A stretch of 64,000 nucleotides of DNA. Origin: Tetracladium setigerum. Taxonomy: Eukaryota > Ascomycota > Leotiomycetes > Helotiales. The DNA lies in contig PZJY01000003.1 of the NCBI GenBank assembly GCA_031472005.1, positions 1,054,001 through 1,118,000 of the forward strand. Direction: 5' to 3'. The notes beneath the pieces were generated by a model, which was given only the letters and a program-made list of their open reading frames with translations, did not search any database and was not told the DNA's origin. Positions 1 through 13,484 of the stretch are shown here, piece by piece (position 1 is the first letter of the stretch; every line of letters starts with the position of its first letter). A program made the translations under genes and the position numbers.

Positions 1-760
1 CGCTGTGACTATCTACTTCCCCAAGCTTGATTTCAATTCATTCGTACACAACTGGTTCCTCGTCAGCACGCGCACCTTCTATTACACTGTGCCTACACCA
101 AAAGGGAAAAAGAAAGCAAAGAATGAACCACCGCTAGATCATGATGACTGTATCAGTCTGGCGCCGTTTGCTGATTGCTTCAATCACACATCAAACGGTA
201 CTTGCTCCGTCACATTCTCTCCCACAGGGTACGTCCTCACGACATCCTCGGCCATAAAGAAAGGCGACGAAATGTCCATCAGTTACGGCAACCACAGCAA
301 CGATTTCCTTCTCGCTGAATACGGATTTATTCTATCCTCTTCCTCCGGCGAGGAGAACATATGGGATGAGATACCGCTTGATTTTCTCCTACTCCCATTA
401 TTCACCGAATCCCAGAAGCAAGCTTTGAAGGATGCGCATTTCCTAGGGAAGTATGTGTTAGATAAAGATAGCGTTTGTTATAGAACGCAGGTGGCGGTGA
501 GATTGTTGTGTATGAGTGAGGGAAAGTGGGATAAATTGGTAGCCACTGGATTGGAGGGTGGTGAGAGAAGTCAAAAAGATGTCGATGCTGTGCTAGTGAG
601 AGCGTTAAATGCGTACTCGCTTGTGATCAATGATCATTTGGAGCGAGTGGAGAAGGAGGTTGAGGGTTTGGAGAGTCAGAGAGACACGTTGAAGAGAAGA
701 TGGTTGCAAATTCAGAAATTAGTTGAGACATTTTTGGCCAAAATAAAGGGCAAGTCATAA
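1..760 (+). CDS. SET-domain protein lysine methyltransferase, 3' part
   Basis: The reading frame is open from the window edge to the stop at 758-760, so the N-terminus lies outside. The visible part holds the C-terminal half of a SET domain. The segment LAPFADCFNHT carries the conserved N-H pair that contacts S-adenosylmethionine, and ISYGNHSND carries the Tyr of the active site. A mostly helical region follows, as in the Rubisco-LSMT-like substrate-binding domain, ending in a charged helix near LERVEKEVEGLESQRD. This order is typical of fungal SET7/RKM-type enzymes that methylate ribosomal or other cytosolic proteins. The substrate cannot be told from this fragment. No intron is needed within the visible part. 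Confidence 0.85.
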   Translation, partial: AVTIYFPKLDFNSFVHNWFLVSTRTFYYTVPTPKGKKKAKNEPPLDHDDCISLAPFADCFNHTSNGTCSVTFSPTGYVLTTSSAIKKGDEMSISYGNHSNDFLLAEYGFILSSSSGEENIWDEIPLDFLLLPLFTESQKQALKDAHFLGKYVLDKDSVCYRTQVAVRLLCMSEGKWDKLVATGLEGGERSQKDVDAVLVRALNAYSLVINDHLERVEKEVEGLESQRDTLKRRWLQIQKLVETFLAKIKGKS

Positions 761-3683
761 ATAGAATGGAAGGACGTAAACAGAGTCCTCGTATGTGCTT
801 TTCAATAGTTACGCTCGTGACTTCAAGGCATAAGACTTCAGAGTATGCTATAATTTCATGCCTCTCAAGTCAGTCAAAAGTTGAATAACATCCTATGAGC
901 TTCGATTTGATTTTTAACGAGACCAGTATGTTTCACCGCAAAGCAGGTCGTAAGATTACATCTCCGCGATGAAGTCTCCTCTCTCACTCTATGGGGCTTC
1001 GAACCTCTTCATTACTCTGGCCCTTGACAATTAGGTTTTTAACTGCACTCACTGCCTTGCTCCATTGAATACTAGCAACACAACACTTATTTATTGTCTT
1101 TACTACTCGAAAAACAACCCAATATCTACTATCTCTAATTGATTCCAACCATAAGCTCAAGCGTCATAGGTACTAAACGGAATTTCTTAATTGAATCATC
1201 CTCCTGTAAAAGCAGGTGAGACATCCCTCCCTTCAGGTTGCATTCTCCATTCATACAAAATCTACAAAAAGTTAACACCTACATTTGATCCATTCACCAG
1301 CCAACTCACCAATTCTACTTCCTCCCTCCTCTCTCTAATCTTGCGCCCTCAATTTATACAATATCCCCCAAAACCCCAACTCTTACACGTAACCCACTCA
1401 CCAGTTACCAAGTTGCACACTCCCACACCACTCATCTTTGTCATTCCCACCCTCCTCGCAACAGCCATCCTCGCCCACACCTTTCTATACCATTATCCTC
1501 ACAAACCTCACAATCCTTCCAAGAACAACAGCAACAAACAACTTCATCTCATCATGTCAAGACATCAATCTCCTCCTCACACCAAGCCTCTCGGGGGCTA
1601 AAATAACTGCGAATTGTGTGTGAGATGATGAGGTGGTGTTGAAGACGGGGTTAAGACTTGGTGATTGGTATAATGTATCTTTTCTGGTTTTGAGTATTTT
1701 TTGTATTTTTGGGGGTGGTCTGTGGATTCGAGGAGGCGAAAGTGTGGTGGTAAGTCGTGATTTTCTTTGGTATATTGTGAGAATAGCATTTGTTGAAGAG
1801 GGAAAGTTAGTTAATTCGGTGATGAATATTGACACAACAAAGAATAGCAAATGATAATGCAGTGGTCGCTTTTCGACATCAGTGAGTTTTCAACATATTC
1901 TCCTCTTCCCCTCTCTACCAGGTTACCACGAGACAAAAGGGCACTGATCATTGCAAAAAACAACAACAGAGAAGATGCTTTCCGAAACTGTCTTGCTTGT
2001 GGATTGAATGGCGAGAAAGTATTGTCTTGTATATCTGTCTGTCGATTCTTCTCTTCCTCTTCCTCTTCCAAAAAGAGAATCGAACATGAAATTGATTGGG
2101 AAAATATTTAAAACAGGCTGGTGCAGAAATGTAAAAAGGGAGCCAATCCCGAGCAGTATTGTACTTGGTGAGGACCGCTCCTTTACCCCCTCTATTGGGG
2201 TTGAAATCTTCAAGTTTATTGGTGTTTATGTTGGGAGGATGGGAGAAAGAAAGAAGACGAGGAGGCGAGGACTGAAGAAAGAAACTTATCAATTTGATGT
2301 AGATGGCTCTATAAAGAATGCGAATGGGAGGTTGGAATGCCCATAAAGATGAAGAACAATCGTGGAGTTACATGTTTACGAGATGTTTACGGATTGGTGA
2401 AGTTATTAAGAAGTTTGGATTTATAGCTGAAGAGGGTTCTTAAACCATAAATTACATGGATTGGAGTGAAGTCTGCTCTTAGACACGAGGTTTTGTGTGT
2501 GGAATTTTGAGTTGTGGAAACAACTCCTTCTCAGAAGTTCGAGGTTGCAAGAAATAGAGGCTTAACTTCCAAGCACGATGCCCTCATTTAATTGCAATAA
2601 AGAAAAAAACAGCAGCACGAAGTTGCCGAAAGTAGAAGGAGGCACTATAATGCAATGCTAACCGACGGAAAGTGATGACATTAAAATGCAAACTGGTGAA
2701 TATGTCTTGGAGACACAATCGGAAGCAATATAAAAGTTGAAACTCCATTTCTGTAATTTATTTTTGCCATTATTGATACATCCTATTTGCAGTTTGCCAT
2801 GCCAGACCTGTATTTCCTCTCACCTATGAGAATTCACCCAAATGTGAATGAGAAGGAAAACGTATCTGACGAAATTCATCCATGAAGGGAAACGCAACAT
2901 TCTTAAAAGTGCATAGGAGGAAATGAGTCGACGGATCACAACCATCTTCATTTCGGCGAAATAATGTATCTACCTGCACAAAATTTACATGAGATGATCT
3001 ATACCTGTGACGATTAGGGCAGGTAATGAACACATTTCATTATGGTAGAAAATGACCGCGTTAGAACTGGCTGTGTTCTCAACCTCAGGGCTTTCTCTCA
3101 CTTCAAGAGGGTCGGATCTGCGGAACCTCTGGGAACAGCAGTGCACTCTACTACTGTATTTTACATAGAGAAAAAGAGGAATTCTACAGTCACACAGGTC
3201 GATCTTGGGAAGTCTTTGCGTGAGAGCGAAGCAATCGAGTGCATGAAATTCCTGAAATGCCCGCCCCCGAACAGTACTCCATCCGCAGAAGAATCCTACA
3301 TGAATCCAAGAATGATACACTAACTCAGAACGAAACCGCATGCAGTGCATGTCTCATCACCCAGAATGCGATTGGGTCTCCAACCCACCCCCAAAAAATC
3401 CATCACTTGATGTTACTTGAATATGCAAGCTAGAGTAGCGTCCGCCATTGACAGCATATTTCCATCAATAGCAGAAGCGGGAGTCTATTTCATCGAGGGA
3501 CAGACGCGGGGTCAAAGCGTAGAGAAGGAGAGAGAAAAAAGGATCCATACAAAAAAAACCGATATCCGTCAAACGCAAAAGAAAGCTTCCTCACTCGTAC
3601 TCGGCCTTGCGAGCCCGAGGCAAGAACTACCATATTCGAAGGGGTATACCGAATTGTGATATACTTGATGCAACGTTCGACGA

Positions 3684-3705
3684 GGTATATCGACTATGAT
3701 ATACC
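3684..3705. repeat. Perfect 8-bp inverted repeat (hairpin)
   Basis: GGTATATC at 3684-3691 and its reverse complement GATATACC at 3698-3705 are separated by six bases. A degenerate copy, GGTATACC followed by GTGATATAC, lies about 40 bases upstream (3641-3663). Function unknown. Confidence 0.6.
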
Positions 3706-5200
3706 ACCAGCCCAAGTTTCCTCCCAACAAACATCTAATCTATCTGAATGTTATTTGTCAGAATAATGGAAGCTGTCAAAGAAAGCCTTCCCCTCTTCTC
3801 CATTTTCTACTAGTACCTGGTGCATTGATTGCATTAAGATCGGATGATTAAGAGCCGCACCTGCACCCCGGATTGTAATGCCGATCGATTAATAAAAAGC
3901 TGCTCGTCAACGGGGAGATCGACCCGACCGGTATTTATGCGTTTTGTGTATATTGTTTACGAGTGGTGTTGTTCGGCAAGTGCACCGCTGTCCCTGAATG
4001 AACGTCGAAAAATCTCAAGCTAGAAGTATTAAGGCTTGTGACCTGACCTGTCATCGCCAGCTCATCGGTAGTTGATAGCGAACCTGGATCTGAATTCTGG
4101 ACCTGGACCTGGGCCTGACTTGACCTCACCTCTGTGTGTGTGGCGGATAGCAACGGAACGACCGTGGGGGTTGAATTTGAGAACTGAAATCTTGACTCGT
4201 AAAGAGGTCGAAATAAGAACAATGGTGACCAGGATTCTTGTTTGGAATGTGTTGGTGGCTTGCTGTTTTTTTGGTAGAGGTCTTGGTCTAGAATTCGTGA
4301 TGACATTCGGAAGAGGAGATCGCGGAATGAGGATGTTTGAGATTGATTGTGGTTGAATGAGTCTTGGCGTCTTGAGATTTGCTTCTCTGTGTTTTGGCAA
4401 GGTGTTTTGATTGGATTGAAAGCTTATTTCCATGAGATGCGACGTGCTCTGGCTGAGGCAACGTGTCTGGGCTGTCTTTAGTCGTCAAAATATGGTCGAG
4501 ATTTGTTGACTTTCTGACGATCATACAAGACGGAAAATTGCCAATCTCTCTGCAAGTGTACCCTTCGTACCGAGCTTTGGATCTACGGGTCCAAGCACAG
4601 AGCGCCATTGAGTACTGTACTGTACAGTACCATCAACGTCAAATGTAACGATAAGACAAAAAACAAGAAGACACCACCCTACATAGAAAGAGACACCCAC
4701 ACCTTCTTGTTGTGGGTGGGACTTGAGCTGCCGGAAAAAGAGGCTCGGTATAGCAATTCTCCGAGGCCACCTTTGGAAGCCTTTGACAATCACGAGGGCG
4801 ACCAGACCATAACAACCCACATTTCAATGATAAGCGTCGACTGCCAGAGTCGCAGCAGCAGGATATATTCGAGCTTGGCAGAAAATGACATGCAGGGAGG
4901 AAGAATCTCTAGCGTGGCTGGCTGGCTGGAAATTACGCAAGTCGGCATCTGAGCAGTTGACACACCTGCTGCCATGGCTCGTCCTGGAGATGAGAGAATG
5001 ATTTGAGCAGAAGCGCTGCACACCAACAAACACGCTCTTAAGTTTGTTGACATGGTACAGAGAGCATACAAACCCATGCTCGAGGGAGAAGGCAAAGAAG
5101 CCCTGTGTTGTGTACTTCTTTAATAGATCCGAGGGCGTGAGCTAGTTCACCATGTGTCTGCTTCACATCAGCTGAAGCTGTCTCTGATTTCACCCGCAAA

Positions 5201-5202
<2 letters not shown>

Positions 5203-5233
<31 letters not shown>
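5203..5233. repeat. (GT)n microsatellite
   Basis: An uninterrupted dinucleotide run of about 15.5 GT units lies in the gene-free region. It is probably length-polymorphic. Confidence 0.95.
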
Positions 5234-5235
<2 letters not shown>

Positions 5236-8200
5236 GAATCTGCAGGTCAACTCAATAATGTCACCCCTCTAAGAAAGGGTAGGCCGCTTCTGTCCATAAG
5301 AGAGACTCTTGCAGCTATATGTTACCCAATCTGACCTCTTCAAAGTTTGGTAAGTGCCAGTTCGGCACAACAGGTCCTTCGTCCTTCTCAACCAACTGTC
5401 TTTCTCATCAACAAAGGATAGAAAGCATAACTCTTCGTCTCATGAAGTGAAGGATTCTGCAAAACTTCACAGACGGGCTCGGAGAAATTTGACCACTAAG
5501 GCAAGATCGTCGATACCCATTAGTGCTATACAATCAGGCACATAATATAACAAACGTTGATATAGAAATACTCCACGATCTTATTCGTCCCTTCTCAAGA
5601 CCAGGAAGATTTCCGCTGCAAGTGCCGAAAAGGAGAGAATTCTGGGGTAAGGAAAGGGTCGAAAAAGAACTGAAGAATAAGGGCCTTCTCATGCTGCGCG
5701 TAGCGTGAAAGATCGTAGAGACCCTGACGGACCCTGCCTTCCGCCATGAAGCTCCGTAGTAGTTCGAAGACCACTTGTACCTCCGACTAATCCAAGTCTA
5801 CCTAACCTCCCGTCGATCCGGGGAGCACATGATGAGGTGCAGCATTGAAAGTGGTGGTGTACTTGCACTCGATGGTAGGTTGAGGAGCAAGAGAAAAGCC
5901 GGGGTAGTTCCATGACAGCGAGTTCTTTGCGGGGTGCGTTGAGTTCCATGCGGGAGAGGTGAATAATGCTTCTTGGTAGTCTGGAGGTGGCTTGCGGATG
6001 CAGTCAACACCGTCGTGGAAGAATATAAATTCTACAACAAAATCCCTCGCGCGATGATTTTCCAAGCGAGATATGGGGAAGGTTGGCAGGGTATCAGCGG
6101 CACGGGAGTTCTAGAGCCAACCATCATCTCATCAAGACTTCAGGGCACCTGGCAGCCAGATGCACCTCGCTGCCGTGGCTATCGTGGCGTCTCTCACTCC
6201 GCAAAGACGCACAGAACAGGGCCAGGAACAGCCTCCATTTATCCTTCAGATGGGCGGCGCGGGAACAGGGGCAGTGAAGTCTCCGATGCCCCTCCCACAC
6301 CCTCACCCTCAGCTTCTGCGGACAATCAGGTCCGTCAAGCCAGAGAGACCTCGACGGCAAATACTTATTGATGCTATTATGTGCGATAGTTGAGAGATGT
6401 ATTGCTTCGTTGTGTAGAATAGGCAGGCTGCTATGCGTTTGGGCGCGTTTGAGACGGGGGCATGGTGTGTTGTCAGGTGGTAAAGAGGAGCCGGGCATCG
6501 AACTGGTGGACGAAAGACTCGGTGAGACAGAGTCGAATAATTCAGGACCGGAAAAATTGTTGGCCAAAGCTGACCAGGTCACAACTTGTGTCACTCTCCT
6601 CGGAGCTTTGAGACCCCAAGAAGTACAAGGTATCTTTCTCCGACCCCCCAATCGGGCCATTCTTCAAGAAGTCGACCTGGCCTGGCGTGGTGCGCGGGGG
6701 TACAACAGAATAGGGATGGATCATGGAATGGAGCACAGGAGGGAGCGATGAAGCTTTGGGTCGGTAATTGAAGGGGACACAAAGATTCTGCGAAGTTGCC
6801 GGAGGAGGGGCCGGAGGATTCAGTGCCAAGATATAATGGAAGTCGAGGCCTCACGAGTCACCACGTCAGCCCGTTTCGAACATTCTTTCGCAATGTTAAC
6901 AAAAGTCTTGGACGTCATCTCAAAAGGTTTCTACCCCTGGCGACAGAGCTCAGAATCAGAATCAGAGTCATCCTGGAGGAACGACGTTGAACGAACACGA
7001 ACCAGGGTGGAGGAGGACTGGAGGTAGGGCAGGCATATCCATAGTCCACTACCCCTTTTATTACCTATTGAAGATGTGGTGATTGGAAGCGTGCTGGAGA
7101 CCTTTGCTGTGGAGTGCAGTGTTCCTGATGTGCAGGAAACCTGATGTTTTGCTGTTTCATAGCGCCAATCGTTCGCGTGTACCTGCATTAATAACCTCCC
7201 AAGTTCGTGCCTTACTAATTATAATCACGTCGCAACTCTTGGAAGTGAATCTTTTGCCGACGATCTCGGGGAAGTCGTAAAGTCGTACAAGCAGCCGGAC
7301 ACTGGTGGACACCTACCTACCTACTGGGCAGGGTCGAGTAAGTTTCGGCGACGACAGATACGGTACATAGTAGTAGTTAGTGTTGCTTCACAATGATCTC
7401 AGATTCGACGCTAGTAGAGCGATTCTAATCGGGATATCTTTGCCTCAAATAGAGTTGTGCCATCGTATTCTGTAACCCAAACCGACTCGTCCAGTAGTTG
7501 TAGTCAGTCGGATGTGGCTATGGTACGAGAACTCAATTCCTAAGTTGTCGTAGAGTCCCATCAGCCCTACCGAAAAGGAACAAGCTTGTCGTAAGTTGAT
7601 TAGATCTGAGGCGAGGCTATGTAGAGTATCTTTCTGTGCAGTGTGCACAACTTGGCCCTTTCCTTCCCAGCAGTACCGACCAGCTGGGGAGAGTTTCGAA
7701 AGACACGAAAAACGAATGTGTGTGAGCTCACTCACTCTATGACTATCGGAAAGCGACTGACATATGTGACGATGTGGAAGTGAGCCCAGAATAATCCTAG
7801 GTTATCGTCGACTCGCGCGCTCCAAACCTTTTGATACTGCGCGTTGCCTTAACCGACCGACCTTGCGAAAAGATCCTGGCTCGCTTCGAATGCCAAGCTT
7901 TGGCTTTCATTCGAAGTACTTGCTGGCCATGCAACTTTCACGAATCTATGAAGACCTTCAGGCGTAGTGTGCACAAGGCGTTTTCCAAAACCAAGGCACA
8001 CAACAAAAACCGGGCTGGGAACTTGGAAGTAGAGTAGTGTGGGGTTGACGAGATCGTTGCCCGAGGTCGAGTAGTGTTTGGCGAAGTTCCACCACATCCA
8101 GAGGGCATCGCCCATCTACCGACAAAGAAGGGCAAACCGCTATATCGAGTCCCGCGCAAGTCCCGGGCTCTGGATGTTCAATTGCTCCGAGTTATGCTTC

Positions 8201-11200
8201 TTCCAGCGGAGCTTGCCCAACGTTGCACATGTAACCAGCTGTCCCCTACCGTACGGCGACTTCAACCGTCGGACCGGATCAGCTAGCACTAAGAGAGTTA
8301 CAATTCGACGATTTACGATCGCATAAGGCATAGATGCAAGGAACCTCATTACAAGTCCTGAAGCTTATTTGGCCCTTATTCATTCTGGCTCCTTCGATCA
8401 AACTTGACCTCTCGTGTACGGAATACGGCGGAGGGAGAGTGGGAGCCCGGAGTACGGAGAGACTTTGAAGTGACAAAGTAGTCAGGATGAGGCATCGCAC
8501 AGACTGGGCAAAGGATAAAGAAACCTTGTTTTTCATGTCGGTTGCTTGAATATGCGATGCAGGTAGAGGGCAGCGACGAGCATCATTTCTTGGGGGGAAT
8601 CTTCGATGGACACTGGACAGACATCATTTTGGTCACATTTTGGATGCGGGCGTTCAGTAGTCCGCACCTTTGAGGCAAGTCTCCGTGGTGGATTATTTGC
8701 ACGGAGCGAGTGTGCGAATATAATAATAAAGATGGGATAATCATGGAGAACAACCTCGGTGCTGCCTTCTTGGCCCGATGTCTCGCTGTTTGGGCGTGAA
8801 GCCAAGAGTCCGAAGCATCGAGTGCCAAGATGGAAGAAGACGACGACTGACAACGACAACGGCAACGATGCGATGAGATCGATCTCCTCTCCTCCTCTCC
8901 CAGACTCCCAAGCAATTTCCAACCAACACCACAGCACGTTTCCGCCGGGATGGCAGGGCAGGGCCGAGGAGCTGGTACGGGCATAGCCCATAGATAGTTG
9001 AGTTAGGGAGAGCTCGACCAAATTGGCCCATGTGGTACGAGTTATGATCCTGGCGAAGTCTGAAACTGAGGGCTGCCAGCAGCCAGCCTGGCATTTTGGA
9101 ACAATCGTCCAGCAGACCCGCCCACAGTCGAAAACAACAGAGCGGCTTCCAAACCCTTCTACGGCCTTTTTTGCGAGGATCATCGGTGCTACCTCCCCCG
9201 TTGCAGCGTCAAACACTCACTCGACCGACCCGCCTAAGATCATAAGATGAACGCTCGACACTGCTCACCATGGCTCATGGGCGCGAAAGGGTGGACAGCC
9301 TGCTGCAGGCAGGCAGAGCAAGAAGAGAGTGAGGTGTGAGTCCAGCCACCGGAGGGTACATCCTGGCCAGCGACAAAACCGCCCATTGACCATGTATCCT
9401 CGTACCCTGGAATAGCGCTGCTTTTAATGCACTTTTGCATTTACCCATGGGTCCCTCTCATATCTGCCGGGCGTGGCGTCCAACCCCCGTTTGACCCTGC
9501 CAATGTTGACGACGGTGGAGGGTTGTGGCAGGTAGTTGCATTATTGCCAGAACAAGAGGAGCCTGCTGCAATAATAACGCTACGTCCGGTTTTTGATCGA
9601 GTCCTCGAGGTCACCAGGCTTACCGTCGAAGAAGAAGACCAAAGAGACATAAGGAGCAGCCTTATTCGCCGCGACATATGCGTGGAGGAACGGGAGATCG
9701 AGGATGGTGGGGTTGTCACGCTGTCAAAACTTCTTTTCGATGCCCCTGGCCGATCGCTCGTCTGTCAAGGCCCTTCCATTTGCTAGTTCCACAACATCCC
9801 CTGTTGTGACAACGGTGCTGTGGGGATCCGCATCTTTCCACTTCTTTTTGAAATTTCCATGCGAAGCTGGCGCCCAATCACTTAAACGAAATAGACCCAT
9901 GCTGGATCTCTCCATCATGTCCCTCTCAGGTCTAGTCGAGATCGGGGCCGTTCTTGAGACAGCTTTCCTTGTTGATACTCGCCTGTTCCTGTTGGCCTGT
10001 TTATCATACTTCATCTCGACTCAGTATCGGATGATTGCGCCGGCACACACCTGGCTTCTTCGCGCCCACCAGCCAGTCGGACATGCATCTGGATAACTGC
10101 TTACTGTCTCGAATGATATTGCCAGAGCCTGTCTGTCCAAGTCTTCGCCCGCATCAACCCAATTCCGCTCTGCACTAGCTTCTAAGCCTCCTAATGCTTC
10201 GTTGTTGTGATCCATCTGCTTCCTTTGATACCTGGATCATCCTTCTTCGATATTTCGAGTATTACTCGCCCTCGTAGCTTCTGCGTGCCTTAATCTCATC
10301 TACCAGGTTTGAACAAAACAGATCTGCGGAACCGTCCAAAACCACCGTGCTTTGATTCGGATTGTCTGAAGTACCATCAGCACATCCTGGCTTCGGCCGT
10401 GCAGTCCCTGTCCTCTTACTCAACACATCGATAATTCTCCGTTTATGGACCTCTGTTTTTGGTACGGGTTTTTTCCTCCTCACAATTCTTTGGATGCTCC
10501 GTAAGGCAAGGGTTGCTAACAGTTTCAAGATTGGCTACACAGGACTGTTAAGTCCTTACCTCCTTGCGAGCGATCATAGTCTGAGCACCACAGCTAGGCC
10601 TTCAATTTTGACTTATCAGCCGACTCATCCCTCCGACTTGTAGGGTATATCGACTTACCTAAAGGAGACAAGGAAGGCACGTCATAAAGCTAGCGCTCCA
10701 TTTATCCTTCATTTCGATCCAGGATACACTCGCCACAAAGCTCAAGGCCCCCGGTCAACCTTAACTCAGTCCCATCCTATTTGTGTGGAGTGTTCCTCTC
10801 TGACCTCCAAGTTCCAACATAAGATACTTCAACCATCTTCGATGTATATACGCGTCCTGAAGCACGCTTAAGTCTCAAAGAAAGACCTCCAAAGATAACT
10901 CATTTCGACCAAAGATTGTGGATCGTATCCCCATAAGTTTTACCTTTCTGGAAACCCTTCGGAACATCGTCTATGTTTGGACGTTCCCCACGACGTTTTC
11001 TGATATCACCCAAAAGAGCGCCGATCTCCTTCATCTGATCTTCTCTCAAACACTGTTCTCAGAGAAGTTTTGATATATATCCTTCTGATATCCTTCTGAT
11101 CGGTGATCAATTCTATCAGCAGCCGCCCTCACTCTCGTTCAAATCACGGCTCTTCTTCACCTCACTTGGTTGAATTCTGCCTGATTGGAGACCAAGCCAG

Positions 11201-11263
11201 ACGAAAACGGAACTAGCAAACTAAACGCCTTCTTTTCTTCCATCAACTTCAGCCCATCTCCCA

Positions 11264-13484
11264 ATGCTCGTCACACGGCAATGCGATACAGGACGGAATA
11301 CTTGGTCCAGCAGAAAGTTTGAGGACATCTTTCACAACGCCGCCTCTCCCCGGATGTCTAACCTCGAGGGATTATCAACGCAGCCGGACTGGCGGGAACA
11401 GTACCCATCGTTTCCTCTGACTGGGGAAAATGGCCTCTTTCAATCATACGAACAGGCAACAATTCCCGAGGCAACCCAAGGTAGCCAGACTCAACCACAA
11501 TCCTCTACCAGGCCCCAACTAGGGCATCGACACAGCATGTTGCCGTTAAGACAGGATGCTGAACCGGTTCCAAAACTAGAACGACGAGATTCTGCGCCAG
11601 GAGATTGTGGCATTCAGATAGATGATAGCGCACGGGATGGTTCTTTGGTTCCTACCGAGCCAGCCCTTTCACTTGATTCTTTGGGCTCCAACCGACTCAG
11701 TTCAGTATCGACCGCACCATCTCAGCACAGTATGCTTGGTAACATTGAAGGAGGAGATATGCAAGGAGATATAAAAGATGAGGATGATGACGAGGAGCTC
11801 GACGACGACGACATGCTTGACGTGGAGGACGGTGGAGTTCCCCAAACAGCTGCGGAACGACGAGCGGAGAGAAGAAAGATGAAACGATTTCGGTATGTCT
11901 TTTCCTTCCAAGAGCTATGCGGATATTGAATGCTGACAGTGATAAAGCTTAACTCATCAACAAACACGATTCTTGATGAGTGAGTTTGCAAAACAGGCAC
12001 ATCCTGATGCTTCTCACCGTGAACGTCTGTCGAAAGAAATCCCAGGGTTGAGCCCAAGACAGGTCCAAGTATGGTTCCAGAACAGGTCAGTGAAACGTTG
12101 TCATAGTCGAAACGTAGCGACCTGCTAACTAGATGCGCAGACGTGCGAAAATTAAGAGACTTACCGCCGATGACCGCGAGAGGATGATGAAGATGAGGGC
12201 CGTGCCGGATGACTTCGACAATGTCCAAGCGCTGCATTCACCTTACGGCGCAGTTCATGCAATTGGAACACCACTGCATTCGCCAGCCGATTTTGGACCG
12301 TCGTACGCAGAGCACATGATGAGGCCGTTGATGGTTGACACGATGAGGCGGAATGACAATGAAGATCAACAGCACATGTCGCCGACGGGATTGAGCCCAG
12401 CGTTTGGCCATGTTGGTTTCAATGGTGGTGGCCCGGTGATTGGATCCCCGGATATCCTGTCGCCTTTGTCCATTAATTCCAACGATCGATTTTATGGAAG
12501 TCACCTGTCCAGCCCTATGAGTGCCGGGCCCCGAAGCTCGAACCCGTTTGATCGCCAAAACACGTACCAAGGCCTTCCCCATTCCCGACAACATGTTCGC
12601 CCGCTGCAACCGTTGCAGCTGCGGGAAACAATGTCGAGAACGAGGTCAGAGTCTCTCCAGTCGCCGCTGCGCTCGAGCATGTCTTGGAAAGGCGAGACTC
12701 TTGACTACGGCAGCTACCAAACAGGGCACCCAAGTCCTCAACTGACTGGGCGCCAGCAATCCATTTACCAGCCAGAGCAAATCTCGAACACTTCCGTCAA
12801 CGCGCATCAATATGACGGGAACTCCTATCCAAGTAAGCTCAAGTTTCCCAAGCCCTCAAGGAGATCATAAGTACTGACTTGTACATAGCTACCACTATCC
12901 ATTCCCCGCCACACATGACCTATGCAACATCTCATGGCCCATCAGTGTCACTACAACAATCATCGCCATCCGCAATGTCAAGATTGCGTGCATCCTCATC
13001 AGCATTCCCTCCCGGTCTTGATCTCCGAAATCAGTACAGAACTCTCCCTTCTCAAAGCAACGCCGTTTCTACACCCCGTAGTGGCACCTTCTCCAATGCA
13101 TTCACTGGTGGCTACGCGAGTGCTCCCCTCTCAGCTCCTGTGGACTTCTCCCTCCCACGTACACCCTCCGATCCCAATCCACAAGGAAACCGGGACTTCA
13201 ACATCCCCCAATTGAGTGCGCCTATGACTGCACCCATGGATTTCTCAAATGCCTACAATGCAAGCAACAGGCAGCAGCAGCAATCAGAGCAACAAGACTT
13301 CGCCAACCAACAACAAAATGGCTCTCCTCAGCAGCAACAACAAAATCAGAACCAGACGCAGCACCAGCACTCTCGAAGTAATGAGGACACAAAATTTATC
13401 CGTACGCCCGAGTTCGACGGCTCTTCCTCTGCACAGAAGAGGAAGAGGAGTTTTACCGTGCCAGGACAATTTGAGAACAATTAG
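11264..13484 (+). CDS. Homeobox transcription factor
   Basis: Four exons (11264-11892, 11948-12085, 12141-12832, 12889-13484) join in frame to 684 residues. A homeodomain lies at about residues 200-260 and crosses both short introns. It includes KRFRLTHQQTRFLMSEF, then VWFQNRRAKIKR, with the invariant Trp near residue 252 in the recognition helix. Before it is an acidic patch (DEDDDEELDDDD). After it is a long low-complexity tail with Gln-rich stretches and a basic QKRKRSF motif near the end. It should act in the nucleus as a sequence-specific regulator. Fungal relatives such as Podospora pah1 and Botrytis HOX8 control hyphal and conidial development, but which subgroup this belongs to was not tested. 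A second Met (MSNLEGL, codon at 11354) is an alternative start. Confidence 0.93.

Larger units (their letters stand above)
761..11263. other. 10.5 kb gene-free region upstream of the homeobox gene
   Basis: No protein family could be recognised in any of the six frames over this stretch. The open frames are short, overlap on both strands, and lack plausible splice-linked continuations. It contains a (GT)n microsatellite at 5203-5233, a small hairpin at 3684-3705, and a CTACCTACC tract near 7309-7323. The last 2 kb before 11264 are C/T-rich, as expected for the promoter and 5' leader of the homeobox gene. Unannotated non-coding transcripts or a long 5' UTR cannot be excluded. Confidence 0.55.

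Noticed and set aside
5973..6660. Overlapping frames on both strands resembling a gene
   Set aside because: Both strands are equally open, with no conserved motif. Best read as non-coding.
8533..9216. 227-residue open frame on the minus strand
   Set aside because: No recognisable domain, odd composition, overlapped by equally long frames on both strands, and no splice-linked extension. Probably chance in GC-richer intergenic DNA.
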